Origin: JBKECF01 sp047974375
GTDB lineage: Bacteria; Bacillota; Clostridia; Lachnospirales; CAMZNU01
NCBI GenBank assembly: GCA_047974375.1
Contig: JBKECF010000121.1
Span: forward strand, 1 to 47,887
Direction of reading: 5' to 3'
Length of the DNA: 47,887 bases
Shown piece by piece: positions 10,731 through 17,690 of the stretch. The notes beneath the pieces were generated by a model. The model saw only the letters and a list, made by a program, of their open reading frames with translations. It was not told where the DNA came from and did not search any database. A program made the translations under genes and the position numbers. Numbering within the stretch: the first letter of the stretch is position 1; each line of letters begins with the position of its first letter.

Positions 10731-10855
10731 TGAACAGCGGACTTGGTTGCATAGTCGAGTTGGTTGCTTACTCGAGCAATAAAGCAAAGCTTTATGACCA
10801 GAGCAGGCAGTGAAGCTTCCGACCAGACAAACGTTACACGTTTGTCCGCTGTTCA
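10731..10855. repeat. Serial-hairpin element, copy 1 (82-nt core at 10744-10825)
   Basis: The element is bounded by a perfect 12-bp inverted repeat (TGAACAGCGGAC / GTCCGCTGTTCA). Inside is a chain of short hairpins: TCGAGT/ACTCGA, ATAAAGC-AAA-GCTTTAT, GGCAGT-GAA-GCTTCC and GACAAACG-TTACA-CGTTTGTC. They are separated by GAGCA/GACCA spacers. Positions 10744-10825 match 17973-18054 at 70 of 82 bases (counted by eye). It sits at the 3' end of the TrbL-like frame. Confidence 0.7.
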
Positions 10856-10861
10856 TCGCGG

Positions 10862-11167
10862 TTATATTTTGTTATTTATAAGTCGGGTAGCAGCTAAAAC
10901 TGTACCTGCAACACCCATTAAAGATATTTCATTTCCAGTATGTCCGACATTAATTCCTAAGCTAGACATGTATGAATCTATTTTTTGTGAAATTTTTAAA
11001 AAGGCTAGGGCACAGACAAACCATATGAATAAATTTCCAGTTACAGTCTCTTTGCCACTACTATCGACAACAGCTTGAACATCACTTTCTGTTATTCCAT
11101 AAACAAAAAATGATAGATTAAATAGAGAGTAGGATAGTGAAATAATTAATATTTTTATTGTTTTCAT
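10862..11167 (-). pseudogene. Conjugative-element membrane protein fragment (TrbL/VirB6-associated, Tn1549-like)
   Basis: ATG at 11167 follows AAAGGAGG. The 101-residue frame has a hydrophobic N terminus (signal or first membrane segment). It then reads ITESDVQAVVDSSGKETVTG, NLFIWFVCALAFLKISQKID and SYMSSLGINVGHTG, a pattern I associate with membrane genes of clostridial conjugative elements. The frame ends beside the hairpin element, so the 3' part is probably lost. The family assignment is from memory of such elements. Confidence 0.5.
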
Positions 11168-11205
11168 TAAAACCTCCTTTCAACATGGGTAGAGTAAAAA
11201 AAACA

Positions 11206-11275
11206 TTTATCAATTATTTGAAGCCTATAAGAATACTATCTTTCTTAAGGGGTCATACTTGATAAATGCTTTTTA
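11206..11275. repeat. Long-range inverted repeat upstream of the relic
   Basis: CATTTATCAA and TTGATAAATG form a perfect 10-bp inverted repeat about 45 nt apart, with A-rich and T-rich outer flanks. It lies in the leader of the 11167 gene and could be a terminator of leftward transcription or an attenuator. Confidence 0.3.
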
Positions 11276-11350
11276 ATTTATATATTTAATTATAATTTAA
11301 AATTTTACGACTATACACAAATACTAGATTATAAAATAATTTGAAAGTCA

Positions 11351-11647
11351 CTAAAGATATATAAATGATTGTGGTGCTTGCACTATACCTAATTCGGATA
11401 AATCTTTTTTGTGAGTATACTTAGTATAATTTCCTAATTTAAAGGCTATAGCATTATTTTTTTTATCATTAAGAATATTTAATACTTCAACTTCTCCAAC
11501 AACTTTTTTAATAGGGGTAGTTGAATAAATAATAATTTTATCAATATCATTTCGTTTAAAATTAGTTTTTCTATACTCATATTTCTTTGTACCATTAAAA
11601 ATATTTTCTACATGTTCAGGGTTAATTGATAATAATATTTGACACAT
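11351..11647 (-). CDS. ASCH/PUA-like domain protein, probably internally deleted
   Basis: This 98-residue protein has a GAAAGGAAA ribosome site. It begins MCQILLSINPEHVENIFNGT, then KKYEYRK, KIIIYSTTPIKKVVGEVEV and finally LGIVQAPQSFIYL. This matches ASCH-type proteins (RNA-binding-like or nucleic-acid-processing fold) at both ends. Relatives are roughly 120-130 residues and have a helical segment between GEVEV and AIAFKLG that is missing here. The frame is open, but the fold is probably damaged. Confidence 0.6.
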   Translation of the reverse strand: MCQILLSINPEHVENIFNGTKKYEYRKTNFKRNDIDKIIIYSTTPIKKVVGEVEVLNILNDKKNNAIAFKLGNYTKYTHKKDLSELGIVQAPQSFIYL

Positions 11648-11800
11648 CTTTATTTCCTTTCTCTAATATGCTTATAAACTGTTTCTTATCATAGCATATA
11701 TTATAGGGGTATGTATTAAATAAATTATTATTATATAACCAATTATGAGTGACATTGTTTCCCTCTCATAAGTATCCATAATATAGCAGTTCTAATATGA

Positions 11801-12727
11801 CTATATTTTTTTATGTTTGTAAAAGTCTATAAGTTCGTCTTTGGTGTATATCGTTTTATTACCCACTAGGGATATGAATTCACTAAGAGAAAAATCAGAA
11901 TTATTATTTTATTTAACTATTTCTTTTTTTATGCTTATACAGTATGAAGTAATTACAGACTTGAATGTAGTTTTCATATTTTTTCCATTACTAGCATTTG
12001 GTTTGTAGATACGGTAAATTAGTACCGGCATTCCTACGTCTACAGAAATATTTGAATTGGGAGAAGCAATAAATATTTTAGTGAGCCCATCTGAGGAAAT
12101 GCTTTCAAAATTTTCTTTTTATGTGTTTTTTAAATTAGAATACTGAAATAAGGTATAATGGAAATTATCATTTATTGGCAAAATGCCTACTTTTTCGATT
12201 TTAGAATTGATAAAAGGAAATGATTTATATGGGGTTGAATAATCAATATCTTTTCGACTTTTTAGCATAATTAACTCGCCATTCTCATTTTTACCAATAT
12301 TCTTAAATCCAAATTTTACAGATAAATCAATTAAATCTTTTTGTTTTTTAAAGATTATGAAGTATATTTCTTCGGGTCTATCTTTATGGAGTTGCCAATA
12401 CCATAGTGCTAAGCCGATTGCACCTTCTCCATATCGTTTACCAGTTTCATCAATTTTAAGTGTGCCTATTTTTATTCTTTTAATCTCAGGAAGAATATTG
12501 CTATTACAAGTAATTTGGTCGGATGGGTTTTCTTTACCTTCGATTTTTAAATAAATAAACGCTTTTATATCATCATTATCTTTTAATATGTAGGCGTAGT
12601 TATTATCTTTGCATTTTTTCTGAAACCAATCTATAAATCCAGCGTAATCATCTTTAAGCGAGTTGAAGAAAGTATCATCTAAATTACAATCTGAAAATAG
12701 AACTCTTTGAAAAGTGTTCTTTAACAT
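11801..12727 (-). pseudogene. GNAT-like acetyltransferase with C-terminal PUA-like domain, two in-frame stops
   Basis: ATG at 12727 follows AAGGAGC. The first 202 codons carry a GNAT-like fold: IKIGTLKIDETGKRYGEGAIG resembles the acetyl-CoA loop, followed by FGFKNIG. They end at TAA 12119-12121. The same frame continues with KENFESISSDGLTKIFIASP and VGMPVLIYRIY, then a second TAA at 11909-11911, then SEFISLVGNKTIYTKDELIDFY, and stops at 11801. The extension keeps one frame over 106 codons and fits the known C-terminal half of this two-domain family, so the original protein was about 308 residues. Exact substrate is unknown. Confidence 0.65.
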
Positions 12728-12928
12728 ATGGGGCTCCTTTAAATAATATTTTTATAGCAAGACTTACTAAAAGTCATAATAGTCGGGTTCATAAATTTAA
12801 AAAATGTAAAAACTAAATCAAATGACCTTTCCTTCAAGTAGAGGCTTATCTTACCCGCTTTTGGTAGACTAATCTCCTGCACCGCATAAGCTACGCTTAG
12901 GGATAGTGCTCTAATCTGTAGTATTAAT
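12728..12928. other. Non-coding gap without recognised genes
   Basis: About 200 nt between the GNAT-like gene and the toxin relic. A GC-richer patch at 12840-12920 differs from its surroundings and looks like another mobile-element fragment, but no protein or RNA family could be recognised. Confidence 0.3.
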
Positions 12929-13239
12929 CTAATATTTTAAATTTCTGCGGCCATACATAATACGAAGAATTACAATATTTGTATTTTTTGTATCTGAATG
13001 ATACATAATGCAGTAATTATCAATAGGCATAATTCTTATACCTTTATAATTTAAGTTTTTAGCAGAATATGCCTTATATCTTTCAGGCTATTTGACTAAG
13101 ACTAAAAAAGACTGCTTTCTCGATGCGTTCAATTTGTTTCAAGGCAATTAATAGGAGACGATAATTCTTCTGAGATTTAGATGTATATATCATCTAAATC
13201 TTTTTCAGCATCATCTGTAAGCCTAATAGTATAAATCAT
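12929..13239 (-). pseudogene. RelE/ParE-family toxin, inactivated
   Basis: ATG at 13239-13237 overlaps the antitoxin stop (ATGA). The start reads MIYTIRLTDDAEKDLDDIY, followed by an in-frame TAA. Frame-shifted pieces give ISEELSSP, AYSAKNLNYKGIRIMPIDNY and CIMYHSDTKNTNIVILRIMYGRRNL, the characteristic C-terminal strands of RelE/ParE toxins. One stop and at least two frameshifts remove function. In the family these proteins cleave ribosome-bound mRNA or poison gyrase. Confidence 0.75.
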
Positions 13240-13544
13240 ATATTATGCTTTTTTCTCAGATTATTGAAAACATTTTTATCAGGTTTTGAGTTGTCGTTAA
13301 TCATACTTGAGTATCCTTTTTCAATTTCTGCTTTAAATTCTTCATCTGATAGATTGCTAATATCAATAATATTAGGTTGAGGGACTTTAACTTCAAAAGG
13401 CATACCTTTGTTGAGAATAACTTGTTTAAAAAATATGTTTATAGCATTTGAGGTTGATAATCCTAACGTTGAGAAAATATCTTTGGCTTGCTCTTTTACA
13501 TATGGTTCGATTCTTGCGTATAAATTTGCAGATTTATTTGCCAT
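13236..13544 (-). CDS. RelB/DinJ-family antitoxin, intact
   Basis: 102 residues starting MANKSANLYARIEPYVKEQA. The ATG at 13544 is preferred over 13550 because it gives an 8-nt gap to AAAGGA. The ribbon-helix-helix pattern follows: DIFSTLGLSTSNAINIFFKQ and NKGMPFEVKVPQPN. Its stop overlaps the toxin start, the usual antitoxin-first operon. The toxin is dead, so this is now an orphan antitoxin that may still bind its own promoter. Confidence 0.8.
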   Translation of the reverse strand: MANKSANLYARIEPYVKEQAKDIFSTLGLSTSNAINIFFKQVILNKGMPFEVKVPQPNIIDISNLSDEEFKAEIEKGYSSMINDNSKPDKNVFNNLRKKHNI

Positions 13545-13639
13545 ATTCATGATCCTTTCAAATAAATTAATATTTATAATCTTATTATAAACGTTTGTGT
13601 GTACAAATGAAAGGGTATCTTATGAAGATAGTATTGTTC

Positions 13640-14150
13640 GGTTAGATTATAAAGGTTTATAAAGCCAAAGGATTAGCAATGAAATTTCCTATTATATTAA
13701 CAAATAATCTTAAACACCAAGCATTCATAAGTAATAAAAAGATCTGATCGCCAAACATTCTACACCAGCTTCTAAAAGTAATTTGAGAAAATTCCATGCA
13801 ATTACAATTAAAAGTATTAAAGCTATTAGAGAAACCGATCCGTTTAAGCAAGCGCCTAATATTACAAGTAATGTTGAGTTGAAATTGGCAAAATTAATAG
13901 ACGGTAGATTTTCATTTAGTATCCAATCATAAGGTGTACCACCAATATCTAATCCTATTTCTGTTGCTACAAATACACTATAAAGAGTTTAGGCAGCTGG
14001 AAAGTATTTTAAAAAGATATCCATATTGTTCCTAGAGCACCAAGTACAGATGAAATTATTAAATCTAGTCCATCCATAACACCTGTTGCTACACATTCAA
14101 CAATTCCATCAAGTATTCCTATAGAAAACCTCTTTTTCAATGAGAATTTC
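13640..14150 (-). pseudogene. TrbL/VirB6-like conjugation protein relic
   Basis: Read leftward in broken frames, the DNA gives GILDGIVECVATGVMDGLDL, IGGTPYDWILNENLPS, SLIALILLIVIAWNFLKL and finally RSWCRMFGDQIFLLLMNAWC then FIANPLAL. This hydrophobic order fits the polytopic mating-pore protein of Tn1549-like elements. There are many stops and at least three frameshifts. Together with the fragments at 10.1 and 10.9 kb it shows that a conjugative element once occupied this place. Confidence 0.6.
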
Positions 14151-14284
14151 TAAAATTTAATTTGGTGTATACTGACCATCTTGGAAAGTTAGTGTTTCTT
14201 GTTATTTGCAGTGTTGGTTTGGTAAACTTTGATAAATGTGGCTATATGTGACTATTTGCGTTTGCTTGGAATTATAAGCTTGTA

Positions 14285-14327
14285 TCTCATAACCCGAAGA
14301 TTGATGGTTCAAATCCGTCTTCCGCAA
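14285..14327 (+). other. 3' part of a tRNA-Met: probable attachment-site scar
   Basis: The segment starts in the anticodon loop (CTCATAACC, anticodon CAT) and continues with a T-arm GGTTCAAATCC and the acceptor end CTTCCGCAA. No matching 5' half, D-arm or acceptor partner lies upstream. Conjugative elements often integrate at tRNA 3' ends and duplicate that end, so this is most simply an att remnant of the decayed element. Confidence 0.65.
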
Positions 14328-14488
14328 TTAAGTTAAGTGCTATACTTGGATCAAACATGTGTGGTATCTTTTTTTGTTCTTTATTAGGTTGTTCTATGAT
14401 TGTTTAGGAAGTTATAATTCAGCTTATTTGAATTAAATATAAAATTATGTTAATATCGTTAAAAGTGTGTTTAGAAGAAAGGATACAT

Positions 14489-15232
14489 ATGAAAAAAATA
14501 TTAATATGCTTAACCCTGGCATTAACAATGGTAACACCGGTATTTGGAAAGAGCACAGGCCTTAGTACTGGATACAGCAGTGAAGATGACTGGTGTGCGT
14601 CAAAAACTTGGAGAGAAAGAAATAAACTAGGGGAATTTGCTGAAAAGAAAAAAGAAAATAATTCAGGAAATGGGATAGTTAAAGTTACTACTACAAATAA
14701 AAATAATGCTTCTAAAAAAAATAAAAACTCTGCTAAAAATTCGGGCTTTACAAATATTATTTTTAAAGACAAAAGTGGAAATGTTATACAAGAGGCGAAA
14801 GTTGATTATGACTCTATTAAAGAAAGGGATTATATAATACCTGCTAATTATTTCCAACATGGAGAAGATTATATTGTTGACCTTACTGGTCATAATACAA
14901 TAAATGTGGCTAGCCTTGAAAAAGAATATTCTTTTTTACTTTATGAAAAAGTCAAAAAGCCAAAAAGTCAAAAATCGACTGAAAAAAACAATAAATCCGA
15001 TAAAAGCATAGCTAGTGGTTATACAACTATAATTTTTAGGGATCAAAATGGGAATTTTGTCCAAGAAGTAAAAGTTGAAAGTAACAATATTAAAGGTAAA
15101 AAATATATTATACCTGCAGATTATTTTCAGTATGGCTCTGACTATATTGTAGACTTGGTTGGGTACAATTCAATATTTACTAATGAACTTAAAAAGGAAT
15201 ATTCTTTCATTGTTTATGAAAAAGATAAATAA
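14489..15232 (+). CDS. Secreted protein with a tandemly duplicated 69-residue domain
   Basis: ATG 14489 is chosen over an upstream in-frame start because it follows AGAAGAAAGG. Residues 1-20 (MKKILICLTLALTMVTPVFG) form a signal peptide. A polar Lys/Asn-rich linker follows. Two homologous units occupy about residues 86-154 and 177-245. They share T.IIF.D..GN..QE.KV, the motif YIIPA.YFQ.G.DYIVDL.G and a closing EYSF..YEK. The units are separated by another Lys-rich linker. One Cys (about 36) is present and no cell-wall anchor. I do not recognise the family. It stands alone between the att scar and a hairpin terminator. It could be a surface-released binding or toxin-like protein, but nothing proves this. 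Confidence 0.75.
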   Translation: MKKILICLTLALTMVTPVFGKSTGLSTGYSSEDDWCASKTWRERNKLGEFAEKKKENNSGNGIVKVTTTNKNNASKKNKNSAKNSGFTNIIFKDKSGNVIQEAKVDYDSIKERDYIIPANYFQHGEDYIVDLTGHNTINVASLEKEYSFLLYEKVKKPKSQKSTEKNNKSDKSIASGYTTIIFRDQNGNFVQEVKVESNNIKGKKYIIPADYFQYGSDYIVDLVGYNSIFTNELKKEYSFIVYEKDK

Positions 15233-15278
15233 AAAATAGCTTATAGTGAAATAAACATTCACTATAGGCTATTTTTAT
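15231..15278. terminator. Hairpin terminator, copy 1 of an inverted pair
   Basis: A stem of 19 bases per arm with one mismatch (AAAAATAGC..ATAGTGAA / TTCACTATA.GCTATTTTT) has a 7-nt loop ATAAACA and a T-tract. It ends the secreted-protein gene. The same hairpin recurs at 16611-16664 in the opposite orientation, with the loop as TGTTTAT. Confidence 0.8.
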
Positions 15279-15300
15279 TGCGATTTTTTATTATATTTCA

Positions 15301-15525
15301 GATAATATTATAGGATACAGCTATATTAACGAGGATGTTCTTAAAATTATGCAACCGAATTTAAATGTATACGACTTGCGTAACGTAAATTCTAAATTTA
15401 AAATTGTTTTTGAAGAATATGTATCTGGTGAAAAGCAATTTGAAGAATTGATGTATGATTCTAGTGGACGTATGCATGATGAGTAGCCTGATTTAATGGA
15501 TTTTGTTGAAATTTTACTAAAATAA
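15301..15525 (+). pseudogene. C-terminal fragment of an unknown protein
   Basis: Without a start codon, the frame reads DNIIGYSYINEDVLKIMQPN, LNVYDLRNVNSKFKIVFEEY and VSGEKQFEELMYDSSGRMHD, then an in-frame TAG (15484-15486), then PDLMDFVEILLK and a final TAA. It begins just inside the inverted hairpin, suggesting it was cut off by the rearrangement that placed the hairpin there. No family recognised. Confidence 0.35.
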
Positions 15526-15571
15526 TATTAATAGCCATATTATAAAATTAGATAAATAAATAAAAAAACTA

Positions 15572-15650
15572 TTGACATTTTTTTAAAAATTTAGAATACA
15601 TATAAATAGGAAGGGCGCTCTTGTTGTTTGATAATTAGAATTGTTAGTGT
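15572..15650 (+). promoter_or_regulatory. Promoter and conserved leader, copy 1
   Basis: TTGACA at 15572 with TACATA at 15597 (19-nt spacer, approximate) precedes a leader with the near-palindrome AAGGGCGCTCTT at 15611-15622 and then TGTTTGA.AATTA. The same leader occurs on the opposite strand at 17520-17605. The shared GGGCGCTC core near the presumed transcription start looks like an operator. Confidence 0.5.
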
Positions 15651-15819
15651 GTTTATATAGAATTTTCGGATGGATCCCAAATATCTGATTATAAAATTGT
15701 AAAAAGTAGAAATATAAAACGTTCTTCTTATACTAAGTTAGGACAATATTTTAGCTACGAGGATTGTGTTTTTCTTAGTGGTATTTTATTGTATTATAAA
15801 AACAAGATATTATAATATT
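15651..15819 (+). pseudogene. Short remnant behind the conserved leader
   Basis: A frame without a usable start reads IEFSDGSQISDYKIVKSRN, IKRSSYTKLGQYFSYEDCVF and LSGILLYYKNKIL. It overlaps the start of the next frame in another phase. This is probably the leftover of the first gene of the leader-driven unit. No family recognised. Confidence 0.3.
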
Positions 15820-16158
15820 ATATATGACACTATGACTATACCAATTGTTGATATTAATGATTTGACTGACGATAAAATTATTGGTTATGTGTATTTTAGT
15901 AGAGATACACGCCCTGAATGCTTGAAGTTTAATAAATATTTAAAAAATGAATATAGAGCTAATAATAACTTAATTATTTATAAGTTCGACACAGATCATT
16001 GGAGAGATGACGTGCTTTATAAAAGTGTTTTAGAAAAATACAAAGTTACAGAAATTCCTGTGCTTCTGAATATAAAAACACCAACATTGTATAGCACTTT
16101 TATATTTGATGATAAAGAAGATAAATTGAAAGATAGACTACATAATTTTTTAAACTGA
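15766..16158 (+). CDS. Thioredoxin-like protein lacking the first active-site cysteine
   Basis: A 130-residue frame starts at GTG 15766 behind ACGAGGATT, with ATG 15832 as an alternative. After a hydrophobic N terminus it reads IIGYVYFSRDTRPECLKFNKYL, then LIIYKFDTDHWRDD and YKVTEIPVLLNIK, the last with the cis-Pro typical of thioredoxin folds. In bacteriocin-accessory and similar small thioredoxins the active site is C-x-x-C. Here it is T-R-P-E-C, leaving one Cys, so disulfide oxidoreductase activity is unlikely. An N-terminal membrane anchor is possible. It is followed closely by two small membrane ORFs. Confidence 0.5.
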   Translation: MFFLVVFYCIIKTRYYNIIYDTMTIPIVDINDLTDDKIIGYVYFSRDTRPECLKFNKYLKNEYRANNNLIIYKFDTDHWRDDVLYKSVLEKYKVTEIPVLLNIKTPTLYSTFIFDDKEDKLKDRLHNFLN

Positions 16159-16177
16159 AATTTGAGAGGAAGCTGAT

Positions 16178-16294
16178 ATGGGAAATAAGAAATTAGCTTT
16201 AACAATTTTTTTCGCAATAGAGTTCTGTATATTTTTAGCCTTTTGTATAATGTTTTGGAATGAATTTTCTACTAATAATTTACCTTTTCGCTAA
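16178..16294 (+). CDS. Small membrane protein (38 aa)
   Basis: ATG at 16178 follows GAGGAAGC at good distance. The sequence MGNKKLALTIFFAIEFCIFL then AFCIMFW is one hydrophobic helix with a positive N terminus, ending NEFSTNNLPFR. No family recognised. It overlaps the next frame by 35 nt, so it may also be the first half of a frameshifted longer gene. Confidence 0.4.
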   Translation: MGNKKLALTIFFAIEFCIFLAFCIMFWNEFSTNNLPFR

Positions 16295-16562
16295 AGAACT
16301 CCACGTTATGTACAATCTTAAAGAGGTGGAGCCTAAGCAGACAGTAAATTTAATCCTTTTATTTGTGGTTGAAATAGCTGTGTTAGTAGCTATATGCAAA
16401 ATCCTCTGGTATTCAGGTGTATTCATTGGCGAACATGGCACAACAGCGGAGGTAATATCAGGAAATGCCTATATTATTTGGGTTGTATTATTAAATCAGT
16501 TTATACTAATACTTATGGCATTACTAAGACTTTGGAAGTCAGTTATTAAGAATAAAAAATAA
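16260..16562 (+). CDS. Membrane protein (about 85-100 aa), unknown
   Basis: The frame is open from ATG 16260. The ATG at 16308 (MYNLKEVEPKQTVNLILLF) may be the true start, though neither has a strong ribosome site. Two hydrophobic helices are seen: VNLILLFVVEIAVLVAICKI and AYIIWVVLLNQFILILMALL. A short polar loop (GVFIGEHGTTAEVISGN) lies between them and the tail is Lys-rich. It ends about 50 nt before the second inverted hairpin. Topology suggests an immunity- or holin-like small membrane protein, but there is no direct evidence. Confidence 0.5.
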   Translation: MNFLLIIYLFAKELHVMYNLKEVEPKQTVNLILLFVVEIAVLVAICKILWYSGVFIGEHGTTAEVISGNAYIIWVVLLNQFILILMALLRLWKSVIKNKK

Positions 16563-16580
16563 AATAAAGGGGTTGTCTTG

Positions 16581-16608
16581 AAATTATATAAATACCGACA
16601 ATTATTAT
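16581..16608 (+). repeat. Direct repeat, copy 1
   Basis: Contains ATATAAATACCGACAAT within 29 bases that recur at 17691-17719 with one difference, in the same orientation and after a CTTG in both places. The two copies bracket the minus-strand cassette. Confidence 0.6.
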
Positions 16609-16610
16609 AT

Positions 16611-16664
16611 TAAATAAAAAACAGCCTATAGTGAATGTTTATTTCACTATAGGCTGTTTTTATT
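16611..16664. terminator. Hairpin terminator, copy 2 of an inverted pair
   Basis: Near-identical to 15231-15278 but reversed: the 25-nt centre of one is the exact reverse complement of the other, including the loop. It lies between converging small-gene units and can end transcription from both sides. Confidence 0.8.
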
Positions 16665-16696
16665 TATCAGTAAGAATTAGCTATAAGATAAATATT

Positions 16697-16858
16697 TCAC
16701 TTCATATTGTTAAATTTACTTAAAAAATAGCGAATACACAGTATTAATGCAACTAAAAAAAGCAAAATTACTAAAATGTGCAATATTTCCCAAAGCATTG
16801 TAAACAATTGAACAAAAAGAGGTAATTCAGCGATACTATTCATTAAAAATCCAATCAT
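16697..16858 (-). CDS. Small membrane protein (53 aa)
   Basis: ATG at 16858 with AGAAGGA upstream encodes MIGFLMNSIAELPLFVQLFT, then one long hydrophobic helix (ILHILVILLFLVALILCIRY), then FLSKFNNMK. It lies 36 nt after the end of the secreted-protein remnant on the same strand and just before the terminator. It has no ORF-level homology I recognise. Confidence 0.45.
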   Translation of the reverse strand: MIGFLMNSIAELPLFVQLFTMLWEILHILVILLFLVALILCIRYFLSKFNNMK

Positions 16859-16894
16859 ATAATTTTTTCCTTCTAAAAATTTTTCTCCTAAAAT

Positions 16895-17496
16895 TTAATG
16901 CACTGCTGTTAAATATCCTTCAATATCACAATCATATTTGTAAAGAGTTCCGACTCCCCCATAAAAAAACGAATAAGATATTTGTCCTCTAGAACCAGCC
17001 CTAATATCTTTTCCATCACTGGAAATGTCTGCAAAATTATATATTTCATCATATGTTACGTCGAAAGCATAGCCTGACTGAGTGGTATATGCATTTGCAG
17101 ATACTACCTACAATTAGTACGAACACCTTCAAGAACATAATCAACATATAGATTTAAGCCACCTATCCCCACCGGGTGAGATATCAGCTTAACATCGTAT
17201 CTCTTTCTACTAGCTCGCTGTACCACATCATCATTAAGGAATAGTAGTTCAATTTCTATTGTTTTATCCTTAAATTCATTTCTTTGTATAAATGCATTGA
17301 TTTCATCTTCAGTATCGAATATGATTATAGGAACATCCACATCCATTTCATCTATTGTTACTATTTGTTTCTCTAATAAAGTAAAATCAACTTTTACAGT
17401 GTTCTTTTCAACATTGTCAAACTAATCCGCAAAGACATTTAAACTAAAGAGTATAATAAAAGTACCTAAAGTACAAATAAACTTTTTAAACTTGAT
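16895..17496 (-). pseudogene. Secreted protein of unknown family with lost start codon
   Basis: AAGGAGGG is followed at normal distance by ATC (17496-17494) where ATG is expected. The next codons, KFKKFICTLGTFIILFSLN then VFA, form a signal peptide. A TAG at 17422-17424 interrupts, then the frame continues NVEKNTVKVDFTLLEKQIVT, DVPIIIFDTEDEINAFIQRN and PVGIGGLNLYVDYVLEGVRT. Near 17105 a frameshift leads into NAYTTQSGYAFDVTYDEIYN, then RAGSRGQISYSFFYGG, ending EGYLTAVH. Three lesions make it non-functional. The original was about 200 residues, secreted, family unrecognised. Confidence 0.6.
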
Positions 17497-17519
17497 ATTA
17501 AACCCTCCTTGTAAATACA

Positions 17520-17605
17520 CTAATAGTTATAATTCTCAAACAGCAAGAGCGCCCTTCTTGTTTATTTATATACTAACACCCTAAAAAAAAGTCAGTATTT
17601 TTTTT
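17520..17605 (-). promoter_or_regulatory. Promoter and conserved leader, copy 2 (inverted)
   Basis: On the minus strand a TGACTT...TATATAAAT promoter-like stretch is followed by AAGAAGGGCGCTCTTG and TGTTTGA.AATTA, matching the plus-strand leader at 15572-15650. It drives the secreted-protein remnant. Shared leaders imply common regulation or a common ancestor. Confidence 0.5.
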
Positions 17606-17690
17606 TATCTTATTTCCCAATAAGATTTTTATTTTAAAGCAGTTTCTGTAAAATGTTTATAAAATAGTAAATTCAAACTTCACCTTGTGA

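Noticed and set aside
14447..14488. Upstream in-frame start extending the secreted repeat protein.
   Set aside because: The ATG at 14489 has the better ribosome site and gives a standard signal peptide. The extension would bury it.
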